Part shown: piece by piece, positions 46,141-55,396 of the stretch
Numbering within the stretch: position 1 is the first letter of the stretch
How the letters are laid out: the number at the start of each line of letters is the position of its first letter
Assembly: GCA_013368445.1 (NCBI GenBank)
Contig: JAACJO010000015.1
Span: 496,001 to 560,000 of the forward strand
DNA: 64,000 bases
Reading direction: 5' to 3'
Source of the DNA: Leucocoprinus leucothites
Taxonomy: Eukaryota; Basidiomycota; Agaricomycetes; Agaricales; Agaricaceae
Notes under the pieces: model-generated
Told to the model about the DNA's origin: nothing
Database searches by the model: none
What the model saw: the letters and a program-made list of their open reading frames with translations, nothing else
Made by a program: the position numbers and the translations under genes

Positions 46141-46630
46141 GTAGATTCGATTCCCTGCACACCTTTGGCTTTGGCTGAGTCTTTTGGTTTGTTACTCTGG
46201 ATAGTCATGTCTCGTCTCTGTCTCTTGCTTTTTCTTTCTTCTATGATCGGTTTTCTTTTCTTTTCTAATCGATATAGATACATATGTGCTTTCTTTACAA
46301 GTATTGTTGTTCCTTTTTTAATTTATCCTTTCCCTTCTTTTCGATACTGGTTCAGTTTATTCTTATCATCAAGCTTAGTTTTCTTATTACTTCGTTTGAG
46401 TTTCGATTTTGTTTTGAGTGTTCTTCTGCAGTGATAGCGGACACCCTGTCCAAATTACCTGCAAAAAGTGCCTGTGTCCAGGGTCTGATAATCTTCGCTC
46501 TGCTCAGACTGATTTTGGACGACAACCTCTCCACACTAACTAACTATCTTCAGATCTGTTGATTATACAATATTACAATAATCAGACCAATGTAGTGATT
46601 ATCAACTATGCTTTATGGGTATTGTCACAT

Positions 46631-47029
46631 TTATGACCTCCCGTTGAAGAGAGCGGCAGTCTCTGCCTCAGTCTCTTGGAAAGTTTTCCCTATATCCGGA
46701 CACCTCGCTGGGTCTACCATCCAAGCTCAGAGCGCATCCAATTGAAAATATTAATGGGTGAGTCACTTACCCATGCAAGCCCCTTGGCAGTCATTACAAA
46801 TGCCTGCAGGTGTACCGTTCTGGCTGAGACTTGCACAGTCCTCTGGTTATATTATGGTTTAGTATTGGTTCATTGACAGTTGTGGAATTGGGTTGTTTGA
46901 TCACTCACGTTGGCATCTCTGCGTGCATTGAGCGAGGTCACCACATGGGCCTCGGTTTTGAGGAATGGCAAATGTGAGTGTGGATAGGAGAAGAGTGGCC
47001 CAGATAAAGTATTTGGAGGAGGTCTTCAT
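46631..47029 (-). CDS. Cysteine-rich small secreted protein A3
   Basis: Close paralogue of A1. The signal peptide includes WATLLLSTLTFA, followed by C-X5-C-X3-C-X3-C-X12-C-X2-C-X3-C, read as CGDLAQCTQRCQQDC and CNDCQGAC. The tail is acidic (GKTFQETEAETAALFNGRS), ending at 46631. There are three exons with phase-1 introns: the donor GTGAGTGATC follows exon 1, and the donor GTAAGTGACTC follows CMG. The frame is intact. As in A1, seven cysteines remain and C8 is missing. Function unknown. Confidence 0.8.
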
Positions 47030-47093
47030 AGTTTCTTGGAGAGATCAGTGTTCTAGGTGAATTGAGGATTTTGTGAAGGCTCACACTACTGGC

Positions 47094-47100
47094 TTATATA
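47094..47100 (-). promoter_or_regulatory. TATA box of A3
   Basis: TATATAA on the minus strand lies about 65 bases before the ATG at 47029. It is conserved with the A1 promoter. Confidence 0.55.
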
Positions 47101-47899
47101 CACTGAACATGGAAGCACGAGGCCTGGTTGGACTTCATTCCAGCCATAACTCAACTACAATTGACTGCCCTGTTTGAAGTTTGTTGAAGTTTCAGAGCTC
47201 TCTGAGGTGATGCCACCAAGAGGGGCTAGGAGTAGTGCTGGTACTACAGCTGGTACTACATTATGGATGTTTTAAGCGCTCTTCTTTCTGAATGGCTATG
47301 GCAGCAATAAGTAAAATAGATAGAGCCTCTGTAAGTGGTGACAGAGAGAACAGCAGTTAACTTGTTCCTAAGAATGCTTATCCTCGCTTTCAAGAAATGA
47401 GTTGGCATACCTCGTGGAGGTTGAATCTAATATTAGATACTGTATACTACAAACTCTGATCCGCATATGAGCGCTAAAATCTGAAAGTCCATTGTCCTTC
47501 GGCGTCACTATGAAGCACATCGTGACCCCCGGTTCAGAAGCTTTGAGGTATCATTCAGACGGGGTTTCAAATAGATATGTGGATACAGCTAGGCTGAGTT
47601 CAGTAGTAGAGGATTGCTCACAAATTGCTCACAATCGGGTCTATTCCTTAGCACGGGATTGATTCACAATTGAACTATCTCTTGCGTTGAAACATGTAGT
47701 TCGAAGGAATGGGGTTATGGGGGATAATACTGAGATAGCTGGAACTCCATCATGCTGGCGGTGTATGTGCTTGGGAACCTGATGGCTGATCGTCAAATGC
47801 GCGATGCAAGCATGATTGACGTTCGTTCTTTAGCACAGGGCTGATTCATAACCGAGCCTTCTGTCGATGAAACATGTAATTTGAGGAAAAGGTGCCGCG

Positions 47900-49330
47900 T
47901 GGGGGATAACACTGGGATAATTAGAGCTTTACTCCAGCAGTATCTCTGTTCGGGACTCCAATGGCCGAACGGTGCAAGTGATGAGAACAGGCAAGGGTTT
48001 CATAATTCAATTGTTTTTGAGTTGAGGGGTGACTTGCAGAATTCAAGTAATACTTTATTCTGTGTTTGTAATGTCAAACGAGTTGTAAAAACAAAGCGGT
48101 TACACCGTGTCAGTGTTCGTTGGAACTCGTGTTCCCAATGAAGTGTCAGGACAAAAGGAATGTAGTGGAAGTTACGCGCTACGGCATTTTTACACTCCAT
48201 CTGGAAGCACGTATTGGCCCGGCTATTGTTTAATCTACAGGTTTACCCTTGGGGCTCGCAACCCTGATAATCTTTGTGTTTTTATTCTATTCTGTAAATA
48301 GGCGTCCACGAATGACAACGGTCAATATTTGTAGTACATCTTTGGTATTGCTCAAGTTGCTCTGAATTTGTTTGGGAGAAATAGTAGGTAGGAAAAAGCG
48401 ACTAGATAATTTACTCATACTGAATATTCTGAACTTGAGGAACGGAAGAAGATTTCCTTTAGGCGATTTGAACAGGTAACTACTACAAAGAGTCTGCTCA
48501 AGCCAACGAAAACGAAGATCAGGACGCGATGCAGCGTCTATGCATCCAATAATAACTCGCTGGATCATTAGCATCCGTTCTGACCTAAGGAGGACAGTCA
48601 ATAGGCGTCAGACATTCAGATTTAAAGCGGAAAGCGGCATTGAAACTTACTCCTGCACGTTGGCTCGCATCGTCCGCAATCAACTGGAGTAGGACGGAAG
48701 GGCAGGCTTTGCATCTCGCTATCGATCTGGTTGCACAAATCTAAGCAATCAAGAAATTTAGAACGAGCAGAATTCAGAATTTTCCAGGGATGAGAGGATG
48801 GATGGTTGCTGTAACTCACTGAGGCAAGAGTTAGTGCACTGATTGGCCTGCTCAAGGTGGCACACCCTTTGTGCGAAGGCAGCAGATGGCGATACAAGAA
48901 ACAAAGATTTGGATGAGTTGCATAGCTAGGAGTGTGTTACGACGGCGGAGGATGGAGTTGACTAGACGTCGACCTCTTTTATGTTTCGACGTTGGCGCCC
49001 AACCGTCCGTGAATCGCACTAGAAGTTGATACAGGATCTTGAGTGACCGGGTCAATCAATTGAGTTCAAGGGCCAAACCTGTATGAGCAACATCGGTGTT
49101 TCGGAAACCAGTTTTGTCTGGACTCTGCAGTATGAACGTATGCCAGTTCTCGTAAGATGTGGAGTCTTGTACGAGGTTGGTTGGTAGGGACACGGCCGCA
49201 TTCTCTCACTGTTCATAGTACACGAGCTAGTGACGGGCGACAGGCCGACCAAAGATATCGTATCATTTCTTGGTTAGGTATTATATCACACCAAGTTGAG
49301 GTGCCGAATCTGTTATCGCCGCTAGATAGA
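47900..49330. repeat. Segmental duplication unit (B2)
   Basis: Second copy of the B unit at 44650-46140, containing the broken gene B2. Left of it, between 47640 and 47880, a short motif (GGTTGATTCACAATTGA-like, followed by GAAACATGTA) occurs twice. The same motif is also found at 43270, showing further small-scale duplication. Confidence 0.7.
48568..48923 (-). pseudogene. Eight-cysteine secreted protein B2, frameshifted
   Basis: Copy of B1 with the same exon plan: start MQLIQIFVSCIAI at 48923, conserved splice sites, CNQIDSEMQSLPFRPTPVD, CGRCEPTC, and a final exon coding SQNGC and a stop at 48568. Inside the signal peptide, eight bases present in B1 (TAGAGAAG on the plus strand) are missing at 48885/48886. 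The deletion is flanked by AG and shifts the frame, so translation ends after about 19 codons. Everything downstream is still well conserved, so inactivation is recent, or the deletion is an assembly error. Confidence 0.75.
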
Positions 49331-49669
49331 GAAGATGCTGAGCTGAGAATCTTCAGAGCCACCTTAGTCGTATTGAAATTGTAAACTCCAGGTATCTGTA
49401 ATTTAATCTGTATTTTACCCCCGAGCATTTGTTACCAGATCGCCCACAAAGGACGCAGAGCTCAAGTTGGTCGATTAAATAAACCGAAGCATACCGACAG
49501 GCGAAAAATGACAGAACTGAGACTCGTGACTGTGGTTTGCGCCCACATATATATATACCTATCTTCACGATCGAATTCCTTTCTCTCTCTCCCTTCAATC
49601 TATATCATCACCTACACCCAGTCACATTTCCCTATAAGCGATACAAATCGATTTGAACCCTCTTTGATA

Positions 49670-50383
49670 ATGCCTTCCATGATATACCCCCGGATTCACT
49701 ATACCTTCACCCTCATGGTCCTTTGCCTTATCTTCTCTGCGATTGCCGCACCTGCTCCTGGACCCACAGCCACCTCGGACCCACATGCGCGGGATTATCG
49801 CCCATACAATGATGGGGTATCAGGGGAACGATACTTCCAGATTCATCCTGGCTATGATGAGACCAAGTGCCTCGACGTTCGTGAGAGTGGGTATGCAGAT
49901 GGGACACCAGTCGATATGTAAGTCTCTAGCATGTAATGAATGCATGATTAGAGCAAACATATGTGCATAGTTTCGACTGTAATGGGACCGCAGCACAGAA
50001 CTGGGTAATCCAGCCTGGAACTACACAGGTCAAGGTTGCTGGCCAGAATTTCTGCCTGGACGCTGGGAGTGAGTATATGCGCGCATTTATCCACGCTCCG
50101 AGACTCAAAAAGTTTGTAGACCCAAGTAATGGCTTGAAGATGAAAATTTGGACGTGTTATCCAGGCTTGCCTGCGCAGACATGGTACTATACTGATGACA
50201 AGAGGATAGCACTGAAAGACCAGGGTGGGTAGTTTTGCAACGGGAGTGCGTACGTTCATGCTAATGCAGTCCATTTGTTTAGGATATTGTTTGGATTTGA
50301 CGAACGGAAACTCTGCGAACTACGAAGTCATGCAGGTTTGGAAATGCACGAATGGGAATACGAATCAGATATGGTCTGTATGA
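49670..50383 (+). CDS. Secreted ricin-B-type lectin
   Basis: Four exons: 49670-49918, then after introns ending at about 49970, 50121 and 50281. A signal peptide (FTLMVLCLIFSAIAAPAPG) precedes one ricin B-type beta-trefoil domain. It has three repeats with the QxW-type signatures AQNWVI, AQTWYY and NQIWSV, plus paired cysteines such as KCLDVRES and FCLDAGS. The product is about 170 residues and ends WSV at 50383. Such domains bind galactose- or GalNAc-type sugars. No enzymatic domain is attached, so this is a stand-alone lectin, not a ribosome-inactivating protein. Mushrooms commonly use such lectins in defence; that role is inferred here. Confidence 0.8.
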
Positions 50384-50510
50384 GCACTCGTTTTGTTATA
50401 ATGTTACGATTTGGTCAGCTTCCATCCATGCACAGTTGAGCGGACAGATTCGTCTCCCGGATCCTCGGGGAACATGGGCTAATTACGAGTCAGAAACGCT
50501 CCGAACAGTC

Positions 50511-51313
50511 CTATGGACTACTTACTGGGAAGGTTTCTCTGACAATCTCATCCGTACTCCAGCCTCTACTTCTTGCCTTTTCAAAGAATTCCATATCACG
50601 ATGAGCAAGGTGAGGTCGATGGTGGGTATAAAAGACGAGGATGCATGCTGATGGGTGACTTGATATCGACCTCTCACAGGTGTCGAGGAGGGCATCATGT
50701 TGCGAGTGGTTGAATATCAAATCAGAAAGGATAATGATATCGAATCCAGCACTCCCAGGTGGTAGAAGCTCCAGAAGGGGTTGAGTATTTTGACCCCAGA
50801 TATATCCTTCAGCGCGGATTCGATCTTGGACCGATCGTGGAACGTTTTCGGCGATGTTATAGCAGATATTGTCGATAAGCGGCGTGTCAGGATAGTCGGT
50901 TACAACAACCTTCAAAGCGCCCGATAAGGCTGCGATGATGCTCGGTAGGGCTCCACCTGCCCCCAGCTCTAGAACAGTTTGACCCTGGCAAAGCCGGGTG
51001 GCATCCAAGAGAGAAGCGAAGGAACGAGATGCGTTCCATCTCCACACCACTAATTTGAGTATGTACAGGTACGTCAGAAGGATGATACTAACAGGTGATG
51101 AGCCCATAAAGGGTGGTTTCCGACGAGCCTTATTCTGATATCGCGTGGTTCTGCAGATGGTTCTAGGCGGGTGTAGGTCGAGAAGGTGGGTTCTGGGGTA
51201 GGAGGGCGCTCTGGCTCCTAGTTAGAGGTATGTGAATGCATACTGGAGGGATATTTCGACGAGCGTACAGGGAAGATAGAGTCAAGGCCAAGTGAAGTGT
51301 CTTCGGAAGCCAT
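50511..51313 (-). CDS. EFM7: EFM7-like protein methyltransferase
   Basis: Seven-beta-strand SAM methyltransferase of the NNT1/EFM7 group, which in yeast methylates the N-terminus and adjacent lysine of elongation factor 1A. Exon 1 (51313 to about 51273) encodes MASEDTSLGLDSIFP. A 51-nt intron leads to EPERPPTPEPTFSTYTRLEP, the usual opening of the family, then HPLWAHH. A second intron ending GTGGAG joins to LWNASRSFASLLDA. Motif I is TVLELGAGGALPS, followed by VVVTDYPD and, later, FDIIILSDLIFNHSQH. The stop is at 50511. The product is about 250 residues, normal for the family. Its 3' end faces the lectin gene about 130 bases away. Confidence 0.8.
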
Positions 51314-51936
51314 GAGATGAAAATGAGAGATGTGGGTCTCTTCCTGTGATGGAGTCTGTACGATTACTCGGCACACGCTCGGCACAGGGCAGTCGGTCAA
51401 TCAAAGTCGATCAATCACTTAGTGATTACCGTACTCACTGACCGTGCCAGCCAGCGTAACGGCCGACGAGCCGCGATACGACCTGGAGGCAACTTTCAGC
51501 TTTTTATGTGAAGGTTTGCATTTTTACATACACGGAATAGCACTTCTGGATAGGGTTATTAACGTACGGGGCAGAATCTTCTTATAAACCGATTCGCGGG
51601 ATCGCATACAGAGAGAGAGAGAGTTGACATTGTCAGGCTATGGCGGGCGAATCTTCGGGAATGAGAAATCATGCGACATAGAGGTCATGGGCAACACCGG
51701 TCCTTCATGTATGTTACTTGTCATTAGTCTCCAACGCAATGATGTATTTCAGGTGGAGCTTCACGCACTTTTTATATTTTCGTCAAGTCTTTTTAAACAC
51801 AGTCAAGGTCTCGCATTCGCGGGCTGATTCACAATATCCATCCTTACCCTCTCTACCGTATTATCCGCCCAAGAATATCGCCATTGTAGGCCCTCTTCAG
51901 ACGCTTCAACGTTAGATCGTCCTTTGTTGCAATCCG

Positions 51937-53589
51937 ATGAAAAATCTACCCCTATTTCTAGTCTGGGGCCTACTTCACGTGCTGCTTTCGCCATTGTACC
52001 TAGTAGGTGCTCAAAATTTGACTGACGAGCAAATCGCGGTCGTTAGCCAGAGATTGGCCGAGAGTGCTCAGAAAAGGTGTGCGAAGGTCCAGGCTTAATC
52101 AAGCTTCTGTTAATTGATGATTTTTCATTAATCCTCCTTTACGTTATACTCAGTTGGGAATTGGGCACGCGTTCACAAACAATACTTGAGGTCAACGCAA
52201 CACTCTATTCTGTGTTTTCACACAACACTCTTCCCCCACCATCGGTACCGCCTGAGAACCTCACTGATGTTCTTGTGCCATTCTTCAACTTGGCGCGAGA
52301 TGTTGTCTCTGAGTGGGTGAAAGCTAGCGCTAATGCCACCGAGCCCTTGCCTTTGATACCTGGTGACGGAAGTGTTGGTGACCCGGCAGCAATTGGCATG
52401 AGCGTCTTGTTGGCGAACTGGACGGGACAGGCGAATGTCAGTGGATTGGATTTTGCTAGTGCAGCGAGGGCCGAGGTGGATTATTTGTTAAATTTTGCGC
52501 CGCGTACTCCTGATGGGGCCATATCCCACCGAGTTTCAGAGTTGCAGCTGTGGTATGTTGTATACTTGTGCTCGTCGCACTTCCAAATGCTAATGCCAAT
52601 ACTCGTTTTGTGATTAGGAGTGATTTCGTGTATATGGTTCCTCCCTTCCTCGCGTATTATGGCGTGATGACGGAGAATCGGACGTTGTTGCTGGAAGCCT
52701 ATAACCAGATCAACCTGCATCGGAAGCATTTACGCGATCAGGACGCGGATAGTAGGTGGAAGCATGTATTAGGTTCGGATGCGAGCGGGCCGGGTCATGA
52801 TGAGGACCATTGGACGACAGGTACGTTTCGAGCTTCGAACTTGACCTGTATCGGATGTTGAGAATCGCATCGGACAGGAAACGGATGGGCTGCTGCTGGA
52901 ATTTTACGCGTCCTCGCGACATTTCGAAACTCACAATATGCTAACACGCTAAAGGACGAGCAAAAAGACTTGGGCAATTGGGTAAAGGAGATTCATGATG
53001 GAATGTACGCTGTCCTTGTACGTCGATCCAACAACTTGGTTCTTGCTGTGCTGTAACTTTTTTTCTCTTGCGATAGGACGACTCCGTAAACATGTTTGCT
53101 AACTATCCTGACGTATCTGCGGACTCGCCGGGGAACTTCCACGACGCATCCGGATCGGCATTGTTAGCTTCCACTGTGTTCAGGGGTGCCGTCATGCTGG
53201 ACCAGTTCACACATGTTCCAGCCGCGGAGAAGATTAGGAGAACTTTGCTTTCTCCTTCTGGCACCGCGTCGTCGTCAGCTGCTTCATCCACCGACCTCTC
53301 ACCGACTTTTGAGAACTATGTGCATCTGACAAAGGAGGGATGGTTGACACCGGTCGTTGATCCCAATTCTTATGGTCAGCAAGGATCGCAGTCTCCCGAG
53401 TCTGAAGCATTTGTGCTCCAACTTCATTCTGCGTGGCGGGACTGGGTGGCTGATGGTGCAAGGGGCGCGAATGCTGGTACTAGCGTGCGACTGGCTTGGC
53501 TCGGCGTGGACAGTGGTGGCTGGATGTGGTATATGAGTGGATGGTGGATATTGGTCGTTTGTGGTGGAATTCTTGGGATAATAGCGTAA
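51937..53589 (+). CDS. Six-hairpin glycosidase (GH105/GH88-like)
   Basis: Secreted protein with a signal peptide (MKNLPLFLVWGLLHVLLSPL) and an (alpha/alpha)6 glycosidase-type domain. Five exons join cleanly, for example AAA AG to T TGG at the first intron and TG to G AGT before SDFVYMVPPFLAYYG. Conserved blocks are HRVSELQLWSDFVYMVPPF, GPGHDEDHWTTGNGWAAAG, SADSPGNFHDASGSALLAS and PESEAFVLQLHSAWRDW. These match fungal proteins labelled six-hairpin glycosidase, related to unsaturated rhamnogalacturonyl hydrolases; the actual substrate is uncertain. The C-terminus ends in a hydrophobic segment (WWILVVCGGILGIIA) after a small-residue region, which could be a GPI-anchoring signal or a TM anchor. 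Product about 450 residues. Confidence 0.7.
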
Positions 53590-53883
53590 ATCCTGAGAGC
53601 CTGACGTCTGTTTAGTTGGTGAGTGCCAGAGATATCGCCTCTTCCCTCAGGCTGATGATTTGTTTTCTAGTTTTTCTAGTTATTTAGGACTGTTCTAGTA
53701 CTGTATGGACACTGTACTGGTAATGGATGGCTGACCTATTGTCCCCCCGTGGACATCTATATGTTATTGCTTCGTCCAATTATAACCGTGGTTCCGGTCA
53801 TAATTGGATTTCGCAGGCTATGATGAAATACCCTTGCTTATTTAATACCTATCATCAAACACTCACTCAAACACTCATTCAGG
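53590..53883. promoter_or_regulatory. Upstream region of the LamB/YcsF gene
   Basis: The 294 bases between the glycosidase stop and the LamB/YcsF start contain no other gene. I see no clear TATA box. Confidence 0.35.
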
Positions 53884-55105
53884 ATGGCAAGGCCGTTGAG
53901 AGCGACAGTCAATTGTGATTTGGGCGAGGTGAGATCTTTGTTCTGAAGAGCACTAGTGTATTAATTCTCGCGATAGGGCTTCAGTTTGTACCGCATTGTA
54001 TGCACTCAAATCTGAATGCATGTACATATCTGTATTGCTATAGCGAACGACTGTAGGCCGATGACGAAGAATTGATGAAAACAATCCATCTTGCGAACAT
54101 TGCGTGTGGCTTTCATGCGTCGTGGGTTTCTCCATCGTTTCCGAGTGCGATGCTGCATCCTAATGAAGATTCAAAGCGACTTTGACATCATGAACCAGAC
54201 AGTCGCTTTCGCCAAGGCCAACAACGTTAAAGTCGGTGCACATCCTTCACTTCCCGATAGGCAGGGTTTCGGAAGGAGGGAGATGAAGATCGCTCCAGTG
54301 CGTCTGTATGAGCCTCTTTTCCCCGCCTGCTGAGTTCCTCAAACGTATGTTTACTAGGATGAGCTATTTAACTGCTTCACTTATCAGACCGGCGCCCTTG
54401 TCGGATTTCTCAAGGTCCATGGGGTACAATTGCACCACATTAAGCCACACGGGGCGATTTATGGCCAGATGGCGAGGGACCTGGAATTAGCGAGAGCAGG
54501 AGTGAGGGTTTGCAAAGTCTTCTCTTTAGCTGATGCGTCTTCTTCTGCTGATAGCGTATCATTTGTCGGCCTGGCTGGAACGATGCATGAAGTTGCTGCG
54601 AAGGAGGAGGGCGTCCGGTTCATTCCGGGTATGAAATATATTCACACTTGCCGACTGGCTCACATCTAACATTGATTCCATAGAATGGTTTGCAGACCTC
54701 GCCTATGATCAGTCTGGCAAGCTGTTGATTACCAAGTATGTCAAACTCATTTGACTTTGCTTTGGCGTTGAGCTTATTCTACTTTAAGGACGCACGAGCC
54801 TGTTTCGCATGATGTGATCACAGAGCGGGTAGGACTAGCCTAGAGTATTGATTGGTCTTTCAGTGATTGTTGTTGATCCAGGTGAGGCGATTCTTGAAGG
54901 AGCGCTTGATCACGACCGAAGTTACTGGCCAATATCTGCCCCTCGGGGCCGAAGTGGACGAGGTGACCATCTGTGTACATTCTGACACACCGGTGAGTGG
55001 ATTCGTGCATTTCTTATGCTGCTGTCTCAGTCAATTTACAAGGGTGCTGTGAGTATTGCGCGGCTCGTTAAAGGGCTTGTGGACGAGCATAACCTCAACC
55101 TTTGA
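53884..55105 (+). CDS. LamB/YcsF family protein (PxpA-like)
   Basis: Eight or nine exons, some very short. The product begins [20 protein letters not shown], the typical NCDxGE opening, and continues with [47 protein letters not shown] and [14 protein letters not shown]. It ends [20 protein letters not shown] at 55105. These are the metal- and substrate-binding blocks of LamB/YcsF. In bacteria the family member PxpA acts with PxpB and PxpC (KipI/KipA) as an ATP-dependent 5-oxoprolinase; the Aspergillus lamB gene belongs to lactam use. The next gene, 291 bases downstream on the same strand, contains fused KipA and KipI domains, which supports a joint role. Product about 250 residues, normal for the family. 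Exon borders were read by eye and preserve frame. Confidence 0.75.
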
Positions 55106-55396
55106 TTTGTGCCTTGACTATGAATGTCGGACTAAAGACTGAATGATAAGAAGAATCTCATTTACAAGTTTGGAAGCACATTGCACCATGGGGTTGGGCA
55201 GGCGACGATGATTGGAGCGCAATCCCAATTCATACTCATGACGGTGGCTTTTCCCATGCCTCGGTCATCCGTCCGTTTTCCCAGTTCTCACACCCTTCCC
55301 CCTCGCCCACAATCCCCTCGAGTACTTTATCTCTACTGAAATCTCTGACCATCACCAGCCTGAACCAGTTTGGCCTGAGCAGAGCCAATTTACCAT

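Larger units (their letters stand above)
46160..47700. repeat. Segmental duplication unit (A3), derived copy
   Basis: This is a direct copy of 41750-43400. Its left end reproduces the T-rich 3' flank of the epsin gene although no epsin gene is present here. The duplicated segment was therefore taken from beside the epsin gene and this unit is the younger location. Confidence 0.75.

Noticed and set aside
46020..46155. tRNA-like stretch (GATTCGATTCCC near 46143, D-arm-like GCTCAGTTGGG near 46094)
   Set aside because: I could not form an acceptor stem and anticodon arm, and the same region in the duplicated B2 unit (about 49320) has lost these bases.
49670..50383. Possible toxin (ricin-like) annotation of the lectin
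   Set aside because: Only the B-type sugar-binding trefoil is present; there is no ribosome-inactivating A-chain domain.
53990..54060. Alternative stop in the LamB/YcsF gene after the short exon coding GFSLY
   Set aside because: A GT-AG intron starting GTATGC and ending TGTAG restores the family block [19 protein letters not shown].
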